A stretch of DNA of 42,555 bases, from assembly GCA_949289265.1 (NCBI GenBank), contig CASENE010000069.1, positions 1-42,555 on the forward strand. Reading direction: 5' to 3'. Origin of the DNA: an uncultured Bacteroides sp. GTDB lineage: Bacteria; Bacteroidota; Bacteroidia; Bacteroidales; Bacteroidaceae. The stretch's first letter is position 1. Each line of letters opens with the position of its first letter. Of the stretch, positions 24,690 to 32,258 are shown piece by piece. The notes beneath the pieces were generated by a model, which did no database searches, was not told the DNA's origin, and saw only the letters and a program-made list of their open reading frames with translations. Position numbers and translations under genes: made by a program.

Positions 24690-26057
24690 ATGAGACAAAA
24701 ACTGACCCTCGCTCTCGGCATCCTGCTGGCCCTGCTGGCCGCTTGCACCGACGACGAAAACACGACGGAGAAGGACATCACTCTCTCGGGCGGCACCCAG
24801 ACCAACCAGGTTATCTACGCCGACCAGACCACGCCCTCGGGCGGAGGCATTTCCTTCACGGCGGCAGCCGACTGGACGGCGCGCGTCGTCGACCTCACCC
24901 CCACGAAGGCCGACACCTCCTCGCCGGACTGGCTGACCCTCAGCGCCTATAGCGGCGGCCCCGGACAACACACCCTGACCCTCACCCTCACCGAGAACCG
25001 CACGGGGCAAGACCGCAGCGCAAGGATAGAAATCTCCTGCGGAGCAGACGTCATCACCATCACCGTCGAGCAGAAGTCCACTACTCAGGGCGGCGACAAC
25101 CCCGCCACGCAGTCGACGCTCCTCTCTCGCATAGAAGCCACCTACGTAAGCTCCGGAAACCCCGAAGACTACGACCGAATTATCCTGACATTCCAACGGG
25201 ATTCCGAGGGCCGCGTCACCGAGATGCACGACATCGCCTACGTGGGAGACGAGCAGGGCTATTACTCCGACGGCACCTACCGCTTCACCTACGAGCCGGG
25301 ACGCATCCTCCTCAATATGTTCGAGGACTACTCCACGCCGGAGGACTACGTCTTTCTCCTCAACGAAGCCGGCGACGTTTATCTGATTTATCAACAACGC
25401 ACATCCAGCAGCACCCTAGCCTGGCTCATGGAATACGATGCCGACCGTCGCCTGCAGCGCATCCTAGAAAACTACCGTTACGAGCCCGACTCTTCCGGGG
25501 ACGATGACGACGAGTCCAACGTGGAAATGCCCGGCTTCGACTCCCGTTCCGCCAGCGGCTTCGACCGCGAGATAGCCCGCTTCGTTTGGGAAGACGGCAA
25601 CCTCATGCGCTCCGTCAACACCACCTCTCTCTCCGGGGACGAGGACTACACAACATGGACATACAGCGACCAGCCCAACCTCACTCCAGGTTTCGACTTC
25701 AACATGTTCGGCTCCTACTCGCTCTTCGGATACACCGAGATGGACTACAGCGTGGTGACCAACATGCTCTTCGGGCTGAAGATGCTCGGCCAGTCCAGCA
25801 AGAACCTGGTGGACATCAACCCTGTAGACTGGGCCTACCACCAGGAAGAGACCAACCCCAGCTCCCCCGAACCCACCACCGAGACTACCCACGACGACCG
25901 CTGGCAGACCTTCGTCTACACCCTCGACGCCAACGGCTTCCTGCAGCGCGCCACAGCCCATTGTGTCCTCCGCACCATCGTCACTGACATCGCCACCGGC
26001 AACGTCATCTGGGAGACGGAAACTTACGAGGACGAGGAATATCTCTTCTTCTACTAA
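24690..26057 (+). CDS. BACON-domain lipoprotein with DUF4595-like C-terminal region
   Basis: A 455-residue lipoprotein: the signal peptide ends LLAAC with Cys19, followed by TDDE. Residues about 45-130 match a BACON domain: GGGISFTAAADWTARV, PDWLTLSAYSGGPGQHTLTL, then RSARIEISCGADVITITVEQ. BACON domains bind carbohydrate or mucin-like ligands in many Bacteroidetes surface proteins. After a Gly/Asn/Thr linker, the remaining 300 residues are Tyr/Asp-rich beta strands (YRFTYEPGRILL and MEYDADRRLQRILENYRY patterns) of the DUF4595 kind. The gene is 107 bp downstream of the response regulator, in the same direction. It may be read through, or use an undetected promoter. Confidence 0.75.
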   Translation: MRQKLTLALGILLALLAACTDDENTTEKDITLSGGTQTNQVIYADQTTPSGGGISFTAAADWTARVVDLTPTKADTSSPDWLTLSAYSGGPGQHTLTLTLTENRTGQDRSARIEISCGADVITITVEQKSTTQGGDNPATQSTLLSRIEATYVSSGNPEDYDRIILTFQRDSEGRVTEMHDIAYVGDEQGYYSDGTYRFTYEPGRILLNMFEDYSTPEDYVFLLNEAGDVYLIYQQRTSSSTLAWLMEYDADRRLQRILENYRYEPDSSGDDDDESNVEMPGFDSRSASGFDREIARFVWEDGNLMRSVNTTSLSGDEDYTTWTYSDQPNLTPGFDFNMFGSYSLFGYTEMDYSVVTNMLFGLKMLGQSSKNLVDINPVDWAYHQEETNPSSPEPTTETTHDDRWQTFVYTLDANGFLQRATAHCVLRTIVTDIATGNVIWETETYEDEEYLFFY

Positions 26058-26068
26058 GGTCTTGGCTA

Positions 26069-26313
26069 TACCACGGTACAGGTCATTGCCATACCGTGGT
26101 ACAGCTTATTATTATATCGTGGTACGGCTCATTGCTATACCACGGTATAGGTTTTACCTACTCCCCGTGACAGCTTCTTGCTACTCCCTAGGACAGCTCC
26201 TTGCTACTCCCTAGGACAGCATCGACCTACTCCCTAGAGTAGCATTGACCTACTCCCAAGAGTAGCATTGACCTACTCCCTGGAGTAAGCGACGGCTACT
26301 CCCTGGGACAACG
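26069..26313. repeat. Array D: 23-bp tandem palindromic repeats
   Basis: Ten full units and a partial eleventh begin with TAC or TAT at 26069, 26092, 26115, 26138, 26159, 26182, 26205, 26228, 26251, 26274 and 26297. All steps are 23 bp except one of 21. Each unit is a 10- to 16-bp palindrome plus a linker. The first four use TACC-n2-GGTA forms (TACCACGGTA, TACCGTGGTA); the later ones use CTACTC-n4-GAGTAG or CCCTAGG forms. The array starts 12 bp after the BACON gene stop codon and ends at a terminator. Confidence 0.9.
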
Positions 26314-26314
26314 A

Positions 26315-26353
26315 AAACGGCCGCCCGCATCCGGTAGATGCAGGCGGCCGTTT
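26315..26353. terminator. Bidirectional terminator between convergent genes
   Basis: A 17-bp stem with one mismatch (26315-26331 with 26337-26353, loop of five) has A on the left arm and T on the right. It separates the plus-strand BACON gene with its repeat array from the minus-strand oxidoreductase operon. Confidence 0.85.
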
Positions 26354-26387
26354 CTGTGCGTCGGTCTTTCGGGGAGACGCGCGGCGT

Positions 26388-26930
26388 TCAGACGGGTTGT
26401 ATCAGTTCCATGCCCCGGCGTATGGCCTCTTCGTTCATGGGGATGAGGTGGTGGTGCCTCTCGGGGAGGGTCTTCTTCAGCCCTCGGACGACGTTCTCCA
26501 GGCTGACCATGGGACGGACCTTGAGCAGTCCCCCGAGCACGATCATGTTGAATGCCTTGCTGTTGTTCATCTCGTTCGCGGCGTCCATGGCGTCTATGCG
26601 GTAGACTTGGATGTCCTTGCGCGTGGGAGTGTGTATGATTCCGTACCCGTCGTAGATGAGGATTCCTCCGGGTTTCACCTTGCTCTCAAACTTCTCGAGC
26701 GAGGGCTGGTTGAGTATGATGGCGACGTCGTAAGAACTGAGTATGGGCGATGATATCTTCTCGTCGCTGATGATGACGGTGACGTTGGCTGTGCCGCCGC
26801 GCTGTTCGGGCCCGTAGGCGGGCATCCACGTGACTTCCTTGCCTTCCATAAGCCCGGAGTAGGCCAGGATTTTCCCCATCGACAGCACGCCTTGTCCGCC
26901 GAATCCTGCTATGATGATTTCTTGTTTCAT
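26388..26930 (-). CDS. 2-oxoacid:acceptor oxidoreductase, gamma subunit
   Basis: A 180-residue gamma subunit of a ferredoxin-dependent 2-oxoacid oxidoreductase (KOR/VOR type), which with the alpha and beta subunits oxidatively decarboxylates a 2-oxoacid to acyl-CoA. It matches the family throughout: IIIAGFGGQGVLSMGKILA, TWMPAYGPEQRGGTANVTV and the later NMIVLGGLL segment. I chose the start at 26930 (MKQEIII). The frame is open far upstream, but there it is only the shadow of the beta-subunit gene. It is the last gene of the operon, 26 bp after the beta subunit, with the terminator at 26315-26353 beyond it. Confidence 0.92.
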   Translation of the reverse strand: MKQEIIIAGFGGQGVLSMGKILAYSGLMEGKEVTWMPAYGPEQRGGTANVTVIISDEKISSPILSSYDVAIILNQPSLEKFESKVKPGGILIYDGYGIIHTPTRKDIQVYRIDAMDAANEMNNSKAFNMIVLGGLLKVRPMVSLENVVRGLKKTLPERHHHLIPMNEEAIRRGMELIQPV

Positions 26931-26956
26931 ATGTCTTTCTTTTCGTGTTATGGGTT

Positions 26957-27718
26957 TTACTTGTCCTTCAGGTCGCCCAGGGGGTAGAAGGGGAACATGT
27001 GCTCTTCCATCCACCGGTTGGCCTTCTCGGGAGACATCTTCCAGCCGGAGTTGCAGGTCGAGACTATCTCCACCAGGTTGCTGCCTTTGCCGGCCATGGA
27101 GTTCTCGAAGGCTTTGCGGATGGCTTTCTTGGCTTTGCGGATGGCGGGGACGGATTGTACGCTCTGGCGGGTGACGTAGGCCGTGCCTTCCAGCTGTGCG
27201 GCGATGTCGGCCATCTTCAGCGGGTAGCCGTGCAGGTGCACGTCGCGTCCGTAGGGGCAGGTGGATGTCTTCATGCCTACCAGCGTGGTGGGGGCCATTT
27301 GTCCGCCTGTCATGCCGTAGATGGCGTTGTTGATGAAGATGATGGTGATGTTCTCTCCCCGGTTGAGGGCGTGGATGGTTTCCGCGGTGCCGATGCAGGC
27401 CAGGTCGCCGTCTCCCTGGTAGGTGAACACGAGTCGGTCGGGCCAGAGACGCTTGATGGCGGTGGCCAGCGCGGGCGCGCGTCCGTGGGCGGCTTCCTGC
27501 CAGTCTATGTCGAGGTAATTGTAGATGAAGACGGCGCATCCGACGGGGGAGATGCCGATGGCTTTGTCTTCCATGCCCATCTCTTCGATGACCTCGGCTA
27601 TCAGTTTGTGCACCACGCCGTGGCTGCATCCGGGACAGTAGTGCATGGGGTTGTCGTTCATCAGCGTCGGCTTTTGGTACACCAGGTTCTCGGGTTTGAT
27701 GATATCTTCTTTTGTCAT
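26957..27718 (-). CDS. 2-oxoacid:acceptor oxidoreductase, beta (TPP-binding) subunit
   Basis: A 253-residue thiamine-pyrophosphate subunit. CPGCSHG (29-35) is the conserved Cys motif near the cofactor, and the TPP/Mg motif runs QGDGDLACIG through IIFINNAIYGMTGGQ. The enzyme uses CoA and a ferredoxin acceptor to decarboxylate 2-oxoglutarate or branched-chain 2-oxoacids; substrate choice cannot be settled from sequence alone. It lies between the small membrane protein (12-bp gap upstream) and the gamma subunit. Confidence 0.94.
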   Translation of the reverse strand: MTKEDIIKPENLVYQKPTLMNDNPMHYCPGCSHGVVHKLIAEVIEEMGMEDKAIGISPVGCAVFIYNYLDIDWQEAAHGRAPALATAIKRLWPDRLVFTYQGDGDLACIGTAETIHALNRGENITIIFINNAIYGMTGGQMAPTTLVGMKTSTCPYGRDVHLHGYPLKMADIAAQLEGTAYVTRQSVQSVPAIRKAKKAIRKAFENSMAGKGSNLVEIVSTCNSGWKMSPEKANRWMEEHMFPFYPLGDLKDK

Positions 27719-27730
27719 AATCGCAGTTCC

Positions 27731-27904
27731 TTATCTTTTGGTGAAACGTATGAAACATTCTGCAATCTTCACGACGATGGCTGCGCCGCAGGTGTAGAGG
27801 AAGAAACGTTGGTCGTCGGCCTTCGCGAAGTAGAAGATGACGGCCAGGAGCGCCAGCAGCATGAAGACGAGGTTCAGGATGTTCCTTATTTGGTTGGTGT
27901 TCAT
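27731..27904 (-). CDS. Small two-helix membrane protein within the oxidoreductase operon
   Basis: A 57-residue frame starting MNTNQIRNILNLVFMLLALL and ending FIRFTKR. It is seven bp after the alpha-subunit stop and 12 bp before the beta-subunit start, so it fills the gap exactly. Two hydrophobic stretches (about 9-27 and 34-52) flank a short charged turn with ADDQR, giving a predicted helical hairpin with positive ends inside. No family is recognised. The tight packing argues that it is translated; it could tether the soluble enzyme to the membrane, but this is inference only. Confidence 0.7.
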   Translation of the reverse strand: MNTNQIRNILNLVFMLLALLAVIFYFAKADDQRFFLYTCGAAIVVKIAECFIRFTKR

Positions 27905-27911
27905 GGGTCTG

Positions 27912-28994
27912 TTACTTGCAGAGTTTTTCTTTGAGAGCCGTTACGATTTCGTCCGGGTCTGGCACGATGCCTCCCAGGCGCCCGAAGTGTTCTACCCGGA
28001 TTTGCCCGTTGACTGCCAGGCGGACGTCTTCTACCATTTGTCCGGCATTCAGCTCGGGCACCAGGATGCCTTTCATGCGGGGAGCCAGCCGGGCGATGGC
28101 TTCGGAGGGGAAGGGCCAGAGGGTGATGGGGCGCAACATGCCTACGCGGATGCCTTCCTCGCGGGCCAGTTCCATGGCTTTCTGTCCGATGCGGGCCATG
28201 GAGCCGAACGCCACGAGGAGGTAGTCTGCGTCGTCGCAGTTGATTTCCTCGAAGCGGACTTCGTTTTCTTCGATGGCTTTGTACTTGGCCTGGAAGCGGA
28301 GGTTGTTCACTTCCATGGCTTCCGGTTTCAGTTCCAGCGAAGTGATGATGTTGGGTTTGCGGCCTTTGGTGCGTCCGGTGGTGGCCCAGGGACATTGCGC
28401 AATGATTTCTTCCTCGGTGCGCCGGGGCTTCTGGGGCGGGAGCACCACTTTCTCCATCATTTGCCCGATGACGCCGTCGGCCAGGATAATGGTGGGGTTG
28501 CGGTACTTGAAAGCCAGGTCGAAGGCCAGGCCGACGAAATCGGCCATTTCTTGTACGGACGCGGGTGCCAGGGTGATGAGGCGGTAGTCGCCGTGTCCGC
28601 CGCCTTTGGTGGTCTGGAAATAGTCTGCCTGGCTGGGCTGTATGGTTCCCAGTCCGGGGCCTCCGCGCATGACGTTGACAATGAGGCAGGGCAGTTCCGC
28701 GCCGGCCAGGTAGGACACGCCTTCTTGCATCAGGCTGACACCAGGGCTGGACGAGGAGGTCATGACCATTTTGCCGCTGCCGGCGCCGCCGTAGACCATG
28801 TTGATGGAAGCCACTTCGCTCTCGGCTTGCAGCACGACCATGCCGGTCGTTTCCCAAGGCTTGAGTTCGGCCAGTGTTTCCAATACTTCTGATTGGGGGG
28901 TGATAGGATAGCCAAAGTATCCGTCGGCACCGCAGCGGATGGCGGCGTGGGCGATGGCTTCGTTTCCTTTCATCAATACAACTTCTTCTGCCAT
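27912..28994 (-). CDS. vorB: 2-oxoacid:acceptor oxidoreductase, alpha subunit (VorB-like)
   Basis: A 360-residue alpha subunit combining the pyrimidine-binding domain (ANPITPxSE-like motif, here GYPITPQSEV near residue 28) and the transketolase C-terminal domain. The run MRGGPGLGTIQPSQADYFQ is typical of KorA/VorB. Bacterial homologues of this length are usually named 3-methyl-2-oxobutanoate dehydrogenase subunit VorB; a 2-oxoglutarate role is equally possible. The 90-bp gap to the ferredoxin gene upstream (28995-29084) holds a GC-rich imperfect hairpin and nothing else. Confidence 0.93.
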   Translation of the reverse strand: MAEEVVLMKGNEAIAHAAIRCGADGYFGYPITPQSEVLETLAELKPWETTGMVVLQAESEVASINMVYGGAGSGKMVMTSSSSPGVSLMQEGVSYLAGAELPCLIVNVMRGGPGLGTIQPSQADYFQTTKGGGHGDYRLITLAPASVQEMADFVGLAFDLAFKYRNPTIILADGVIGQMMEKVVLPPQKPRRTEEEIIAQCPWATTGRTKGRKPNIITSLELKPEAMEVNNLRFQAKYKAIEENEVRFEEINCDDADYLLVAFGSMARIGQKAMELAREEGIRVGMLRPITLWPFPSEAIARLAPRMKGILVPELNAGQMVEDVRLAVNGQIRVEHFGRLGGIVPDPDEIVTALKEKLCK

Positions 28995-29084
28995 ATCTTT
29001 TATCTGTTCTATTTTTTAAGTGGGGTTATTGAGTCTGCGGGCACGGGTTGCCAGAGCCTGGCGGCCGGGCACCCCTTGGCGTGC

Positions 29085-29312
29085 TCATTCAACTTTTATC
29101 TTATATACGCTGATGCAGCCGTCCGGGCATACCGTGGCGCATGAACTGCAGCCGTTGCAGGTATCTTCCAATACCTGCTGGGCGTAATTGTATCCTTTCA
29201 GGTTCACTTCTTTTGCGAGGGATATCACGTGCAGAGGGCAGGCCACGGCGCAGAGGTTGCATCCTTTGCATCGTTCCGTATCTACCACGATTGCTCCTTT
29301 TATTTTTGCCAT
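29085..29312 (-). CDS. 4Fe-4S ferredoxin-type delta subunit of the 2-oxoacid oxidoreductase
   Basis: A 75-residue bis-[4Fe-4S] protein with two Cys motifs: CKGCNLCAVACP near residues 15-26 and CNGCSSCATVCP near 52-63. It passes electrons from the TPP subunit to the cell's ferredoxin pool. It lies second in the operon, 20 bp after the TPR gene. Confidence 0.94.
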   Translation of the reverse strand: MAKIKGAIVVDTERCKGCNLCAVACPLHVISLAKEVNLKGYNYAQQVLEDTCNGCSSCATVCPDGCISVYKIKVE

Positions 29313-29332
29313 AATTACTTTTTTTGATGTGT

Positions 29333-29608
29333 TTATTGGTTGTACATGTCTTTATTGTAAAATTCCAGAATCTCTATCAGGGCGCGCCTGGCTTCGACGG
29401 CAGGACTTTGGGGGTTGAGGTCTGCGGCGCGCTGGTAGTCGTTGAGCGCGCGCTGCCAGTCGGAATGCTTGCGGTATGCGTTGCCGCGCAGATAATAGAT
29501 CTGGTCCTTCTGCGGACAGTCGCTATCGAGCATGAGGTCCAGCTGTCGTATGGCTTGCTCCACCTGGTTCTTCCACAAGAGTTCTTTTATCTGTAACAGT
29601 TGATCCAT
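29333..29608 (-). CDS. Small TPR protein, first gene of the oxidoreductase operon
   Basis: A 91-residue cytoplasmic protein made of about two tetratricopeptide repeats (QIYYLRGNAYRKHSDWQRAL, NDYQRAADLNPQSP). I chose the start at 29608 (MDQLLQIKEL); 85 upstream in-frame codons run through the promoter and array A and are not protein-like. It leads the ferredoxin and oxidoreductase genes with 20-bp spacing, so it may help assemble the complex (inference). Confidence 0.85.
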   Translation of the reverse strand: MDQLLQIKELLWKNQVEQAIRQLDLMLDSDCPQKDQIYYLRGNAYRKHSDWQRALNDYQRAADLNPQSPAVEARRALIEILEFYNKDMYNQ

Positions 29609-29631
29609 ACAGGGCGGGTTTGAATTTGGCA

Positions 29632-29639
29632 CAAAGATA
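29632..29639 (-). promoter_or_regulatory. Promoter -7 box of the 2-oxoacid oxidoreductase operon
   Basis: TATCTTTG on the minus strand lies 23 bp before the TPR start codon. The -33 site is not well conserved. Confidence 0.6.
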
Positions 29640-29740
29640 ATCTTTCTTCGAGACTTTCTGCTTTTTTTGGTGTGAAAAAAAGCAAGCGTGGCACAGAACG
29701 GCCCGCGGCTTTTCCGCTCCGTGCCTTTATGAAGGCGCCG

Positions 29741-29851
29741 AACGGGCTGTCTGTCAGTGCTTAGGGGGAATATAGTTCCAGCGACCGGGGAGTTAAGTCC
29801 CAGGTCGCTGGCATAGTATCGCCCGGTCGGGAGAGCTATAGCTGCCGTCCG
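29741..29851. repeat. Array A: leader plus four 22-bp palindromic units (CTGGC family)
   Basis: A 24-bp leader (29741-29764, starting AACGGGCTGTCT and ending GCTTAG) runs into four 22-bp units starting at 29764, 29786, 29808 and 29830. Palindromic cores are GGAATATAGTTCC, GGGGAGTTAAGTCCC, GGCATAGTATCGCC and AGCTATAGCT. Leader and third unit match array B at 21/24 and 23/24 positions respectively. It lies 44 bp beyond the RelA/SpoT stop codon and upstream of the oxidoreductase promoter. 29640-29740 has no other feature. Confidence 0.85.
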
Positions 29852-29894
29852 GTCGGTCTTCAAGGGGGAGGAGAGGGGTTGCCCGTCGGGGCGG

Positions 29895-32117
29895 TCAGTT
29901 CCGGCTGATTTGCTTCACGCCTTTCACGGTTCTCAGTTTCTTGATGAGCGCTTCCAGGCGGCCGGTGTCTTCCACCATCACGGTCAGGTTGCCGCCAAAG
30001 AGGCCGTCGTGCGAGTCGATGCTGATGCTCCGCAGGCTGATGCCGTCTTCTTTGTTGATGATGGAAGAGATGTTCGTGACGATGCCGATGTCGTCGTGTC
30101 CCACCACCCGCAGCGTGATGGGGTACTGCCTGCCCACGGCCTTGCCTGCCCATCGGGCCCGCACGATGCGGTAGCCGAAGCGTTGGCGCAGCCCCGGGGC
30201 GTTGGGACAGTCGGTGCGGTGTATCTTGATGCCTCCCGTGACGCTTACGAAGCCGAACACGTCGTCGCCGTATATCGGGTTGCAGCAGCGGGCCAGTTTG
30301 TAGTCCAGGCCTTTCAGGTTCTGGTCGATGACCAACACGTCCTCGCGCGCCGTCCCCTCGTCCGTGCCTCCGGCGGGCAGGCTGTAGTTCTCCGCGCTGC
30401 GGTAGGTAATGTTTTCGTGTGCCTCGGCTTCTTTCTTCTGCATCTCCACGTATTTGTCCAGGAGGCTGTTGATGTCCAGGGCGCCGTCGGCGATGGCCTG
30501 ATAGAAGTCGGTGATGACCTTGTAGCCCAGCCGCTTGATGAGGCGCATCATGGTGCTTTCGTCATACTCCATCTTCCGGTTGCGGAACTTGCGCTCCAGC
30601 ATTTCCTTGGCAAAGTCGGTTTGCCGGGCGGCCATTTCCTTGAGTGCCTGCCGTATCTTGGTGCGTGCCTTGGACGTGGTGACGATGGTCAACCAGTCTT
30701 GTTTGGGGGTTTGTGTGGCCGACGTCATCACCTCCACCTGGTCTCCGCTTTGCAGGCGATGCCGCAGGGGCACGTTCTTGCCGTTGACGCGGGCGCCGGT
30801 GCAGCGGCTGCCCAGGGCCGTGTGGATGTGGAAAGCGAAGTCCAACACGGTGGCGCCCTTAGGCAACTTGAAGAGGTCGCCTTTCGGGGTGAACACAAAG
30901 ACCTCGTCCTCGTACAGTTCCAGCTTGAACCGGTCCATCGCTTCCATGTCCGACTCCGAGTTTTCGAGGGCTTCGCGCACGGAGTTCAGCCATTCGTCCA
31001 GGCCGTTTTCTCCTTTGATTCCCTTATAGCGCCAGTGGGCGGCCAGTCCGCGCTCGGCGATGTCGTCCATACGTTCGGTGCGTATCTGCACCTCTACCCA
31101 TCGCCCCTCGGGACCCATCACGGTGATGTGCAGCGACTCGTAGCCGTTGCTCTTGGGCACGGACAGCCAGTCGCGCAGGCGCTTCGGGTTGGGCTGGTAC
31201 ATGTCGGTCACGATGGAATAGACCTGCCAGCATTCCTGCTTTTCCTTTTCGAGGGGCGAATCCAGGATGACGCGGATGGCAAACAAGTCGTACACCCCTT
31301 CGAACGGGCATTTCTGCTTCTTCATCTTCTGGTAGATGGAGTGTATGGACTTGGTGCGGCCCTTGATGTGGAAGTGCAGCCCGGCTTCCTCCAGCTTCTG
31401 GCGGATGGGTTCGATGAAGCGGGCGATGTATTGGTCGCGTGCGGCCTTGGTTTGATTCAGTTTTTCCTTGATGTGGTAGTAGACGTCGTGCTCCGTATAT
31501 TTCAGCGACAAGTCTTCCAGTTCCGACTTCAGCTTGTAAAGTCCCAACTTGTGGGCCAGGGGGGCATACAGGTAGGCGGCCTCGGTGGCCACGCGGCGGC
31601 GCGCCTCGTCGTCGGAGGCATCCTTGATTTGGCGCATGACGTTGACGCGGTCGGCAATCATGATGAGGATGACGCGCATGTCTTCGGCAAACGAGAGGAG
31701 CAGCTTGCGGAAGTTCTCGGACTCGATGCTGGGGCTTTTCTTATACAGTTCGTGCACCCGGATGAGTCCCCGGATGATGCCTGCCACGTCTTCTCCGAAT
31801 TCGGCTTCCACCTCTTCGGCCGTAAAGGCCCCGTTGCGCACCATGTCGTGCAACATGATTCCCAGAATGGAGGCACGCCGCATTCCTATCTCTTCGGCCA
31901 CGATGATGGCGGTCTGCATATCTTTGATGACAGGGTTGAGCCCGAACACGTCGCGTGGTGCCGGGTGGGTCTGCATCGCCCCGACGAGGCGTGCCTTAAG
32001 CTTGCGGCAGTCTCCCTTTTGCAAAGTGTCGCCGGAGAGCTGCAGCAGTTTGCGGTATAGGCTGAAGAGTTGCTTCTTCTCTTCTCCTACAAAGAAGTTG
32101 TCTGTTCCCATAATCAT
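29895..32117 (-). CDS. RelA/SpoT family (p)ppGpp synthetase with degenerate hydrolase domain
   Basis: A 740-residue long RSH protein: HD domain (about 45-200), synthetase (about 230-350), TGS (about 395-455), and a C-terminal ACT domain (about 660-740). Synthetase motifs are intact: GRTKSIHSIYQKMKK, YDLFAIRVIL, SNGYESLH and EVQIRT. The metal switch segment reads RLRD, nearer to RxKD than to the ExDD of E. coli RelA. In the HD domain His90-Asp91 remain, but the following ED pair is Arg94-Asn95, the first metal His is not found in GLNPVIKDM, and the usual HN of DRLHNMR is NV. I therefore predict a synthetase with little or no hydrolase activity. An alternative start is Met3 (32111). Promoter at 32131. 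Confidence 0.9.
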   Translation of the reverse strand: MIMGTDNFFVGEEKKQLFSLYRKLLQLSGDTLQKGDCRKLKARLVGAMQTHPAPRDVFGLNPVIKDMQTAIIVAEEIGMRRASILGIMLHDMVRNGAFTAEEVEAEFGEDVAGIIRGLIRVHELYKKSPSIESENFRKLLLSFAEDMRVILIMIADRVNVMRQIKDASDDEARRRVATEAAYLYAPLAHKLGLYKLKSELEDLSLKYTEHDVYYHIKEKLNQTKAARDQYIARFIEPIRQKLEEAGLHFHIKGRTKSIHSIYQKMKKQKCPFEGVYDLFAIRVILDSPLEKEKQECWQVYSIVTDMYQPNPKRLRDWLSVPKSNGYESLHITVMGPEGRWVEVQIRTERMDDIAERGLAAHWRYKGIKGENGLDEWLNSVREALENSESDMEAMDRFKLELYEDEVFVFTPKGDLFKLPKGATVLDFAFHIHTALGSRCTGARVNGKNVPLRHRLQSGDQVEVMTSATQTPKQDWLTIVTTSKARTKIRQALKEMAARQTDFAKEMLERKFRNRKMEYDESTMMRLIKRLGYKVITDFYQAIADGALDINSLLDKYVEMQKKEAEAHENITYRSAENYSLPAGGTDEGTAREDVLVIDQNLKGLDYKLARCCNPIYGDDVFGFVSVTGGIKIHRTDCPNAPGLRQRFGYRIVRARWAGKAVGRQYPITLRVVGHDDIGIVTNISSIINKEDGISLRSISIDSHDGLFGGNLTVMVEDTGRLEALIKKLRTVKGVKQISRN

Positions 32118-32130
32118 TGTTTTGATAGCA

Positions 32131-32138
32131 CAAAGATA
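32131..32138 (-). promoter_or_regulatory. Promoter -7 box of the RelA/SpoT gene
   Basis: TATCTTTG on the minus strand matches TAnnTTTG, 13 bases before the first ATG. No clear -33 box is seen. Confidence 0.55.
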
Positions 32139-32258
32139 GTAATTATATGAATCCGTTGTCTATTTGCTGCGGTTTTTGTTCGACGAACCGTCAAGAGGGA
32201 TACTCATCCGACCCGTGCTCTGTCCGGGGCCAAGTGCGGGAGAAGGGGGACTCCGATC

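Noticed and set aside
26069-26313. CRISPR array
   Set aside because: The units are 23 bp with no unique spacers of 25-40 bp between identical repeats, the palindrome itself varies, and no cas genes are near. The same applies to the other five arrays.
26388-27758. A 456-codon frame that includes the gamma subunit
   Set aside because: Only the last 180 codons are the gamma subunit; the upstream part is an out-of-frame reading of the beta-subunit gene.
29910-32060. 716-codon plus-strand open frame opposite the RelA/SpoT gene
   Set aside because: Shadow of a well-conserved enzyme; the composition is typical of antisense frames and no domain is visible.
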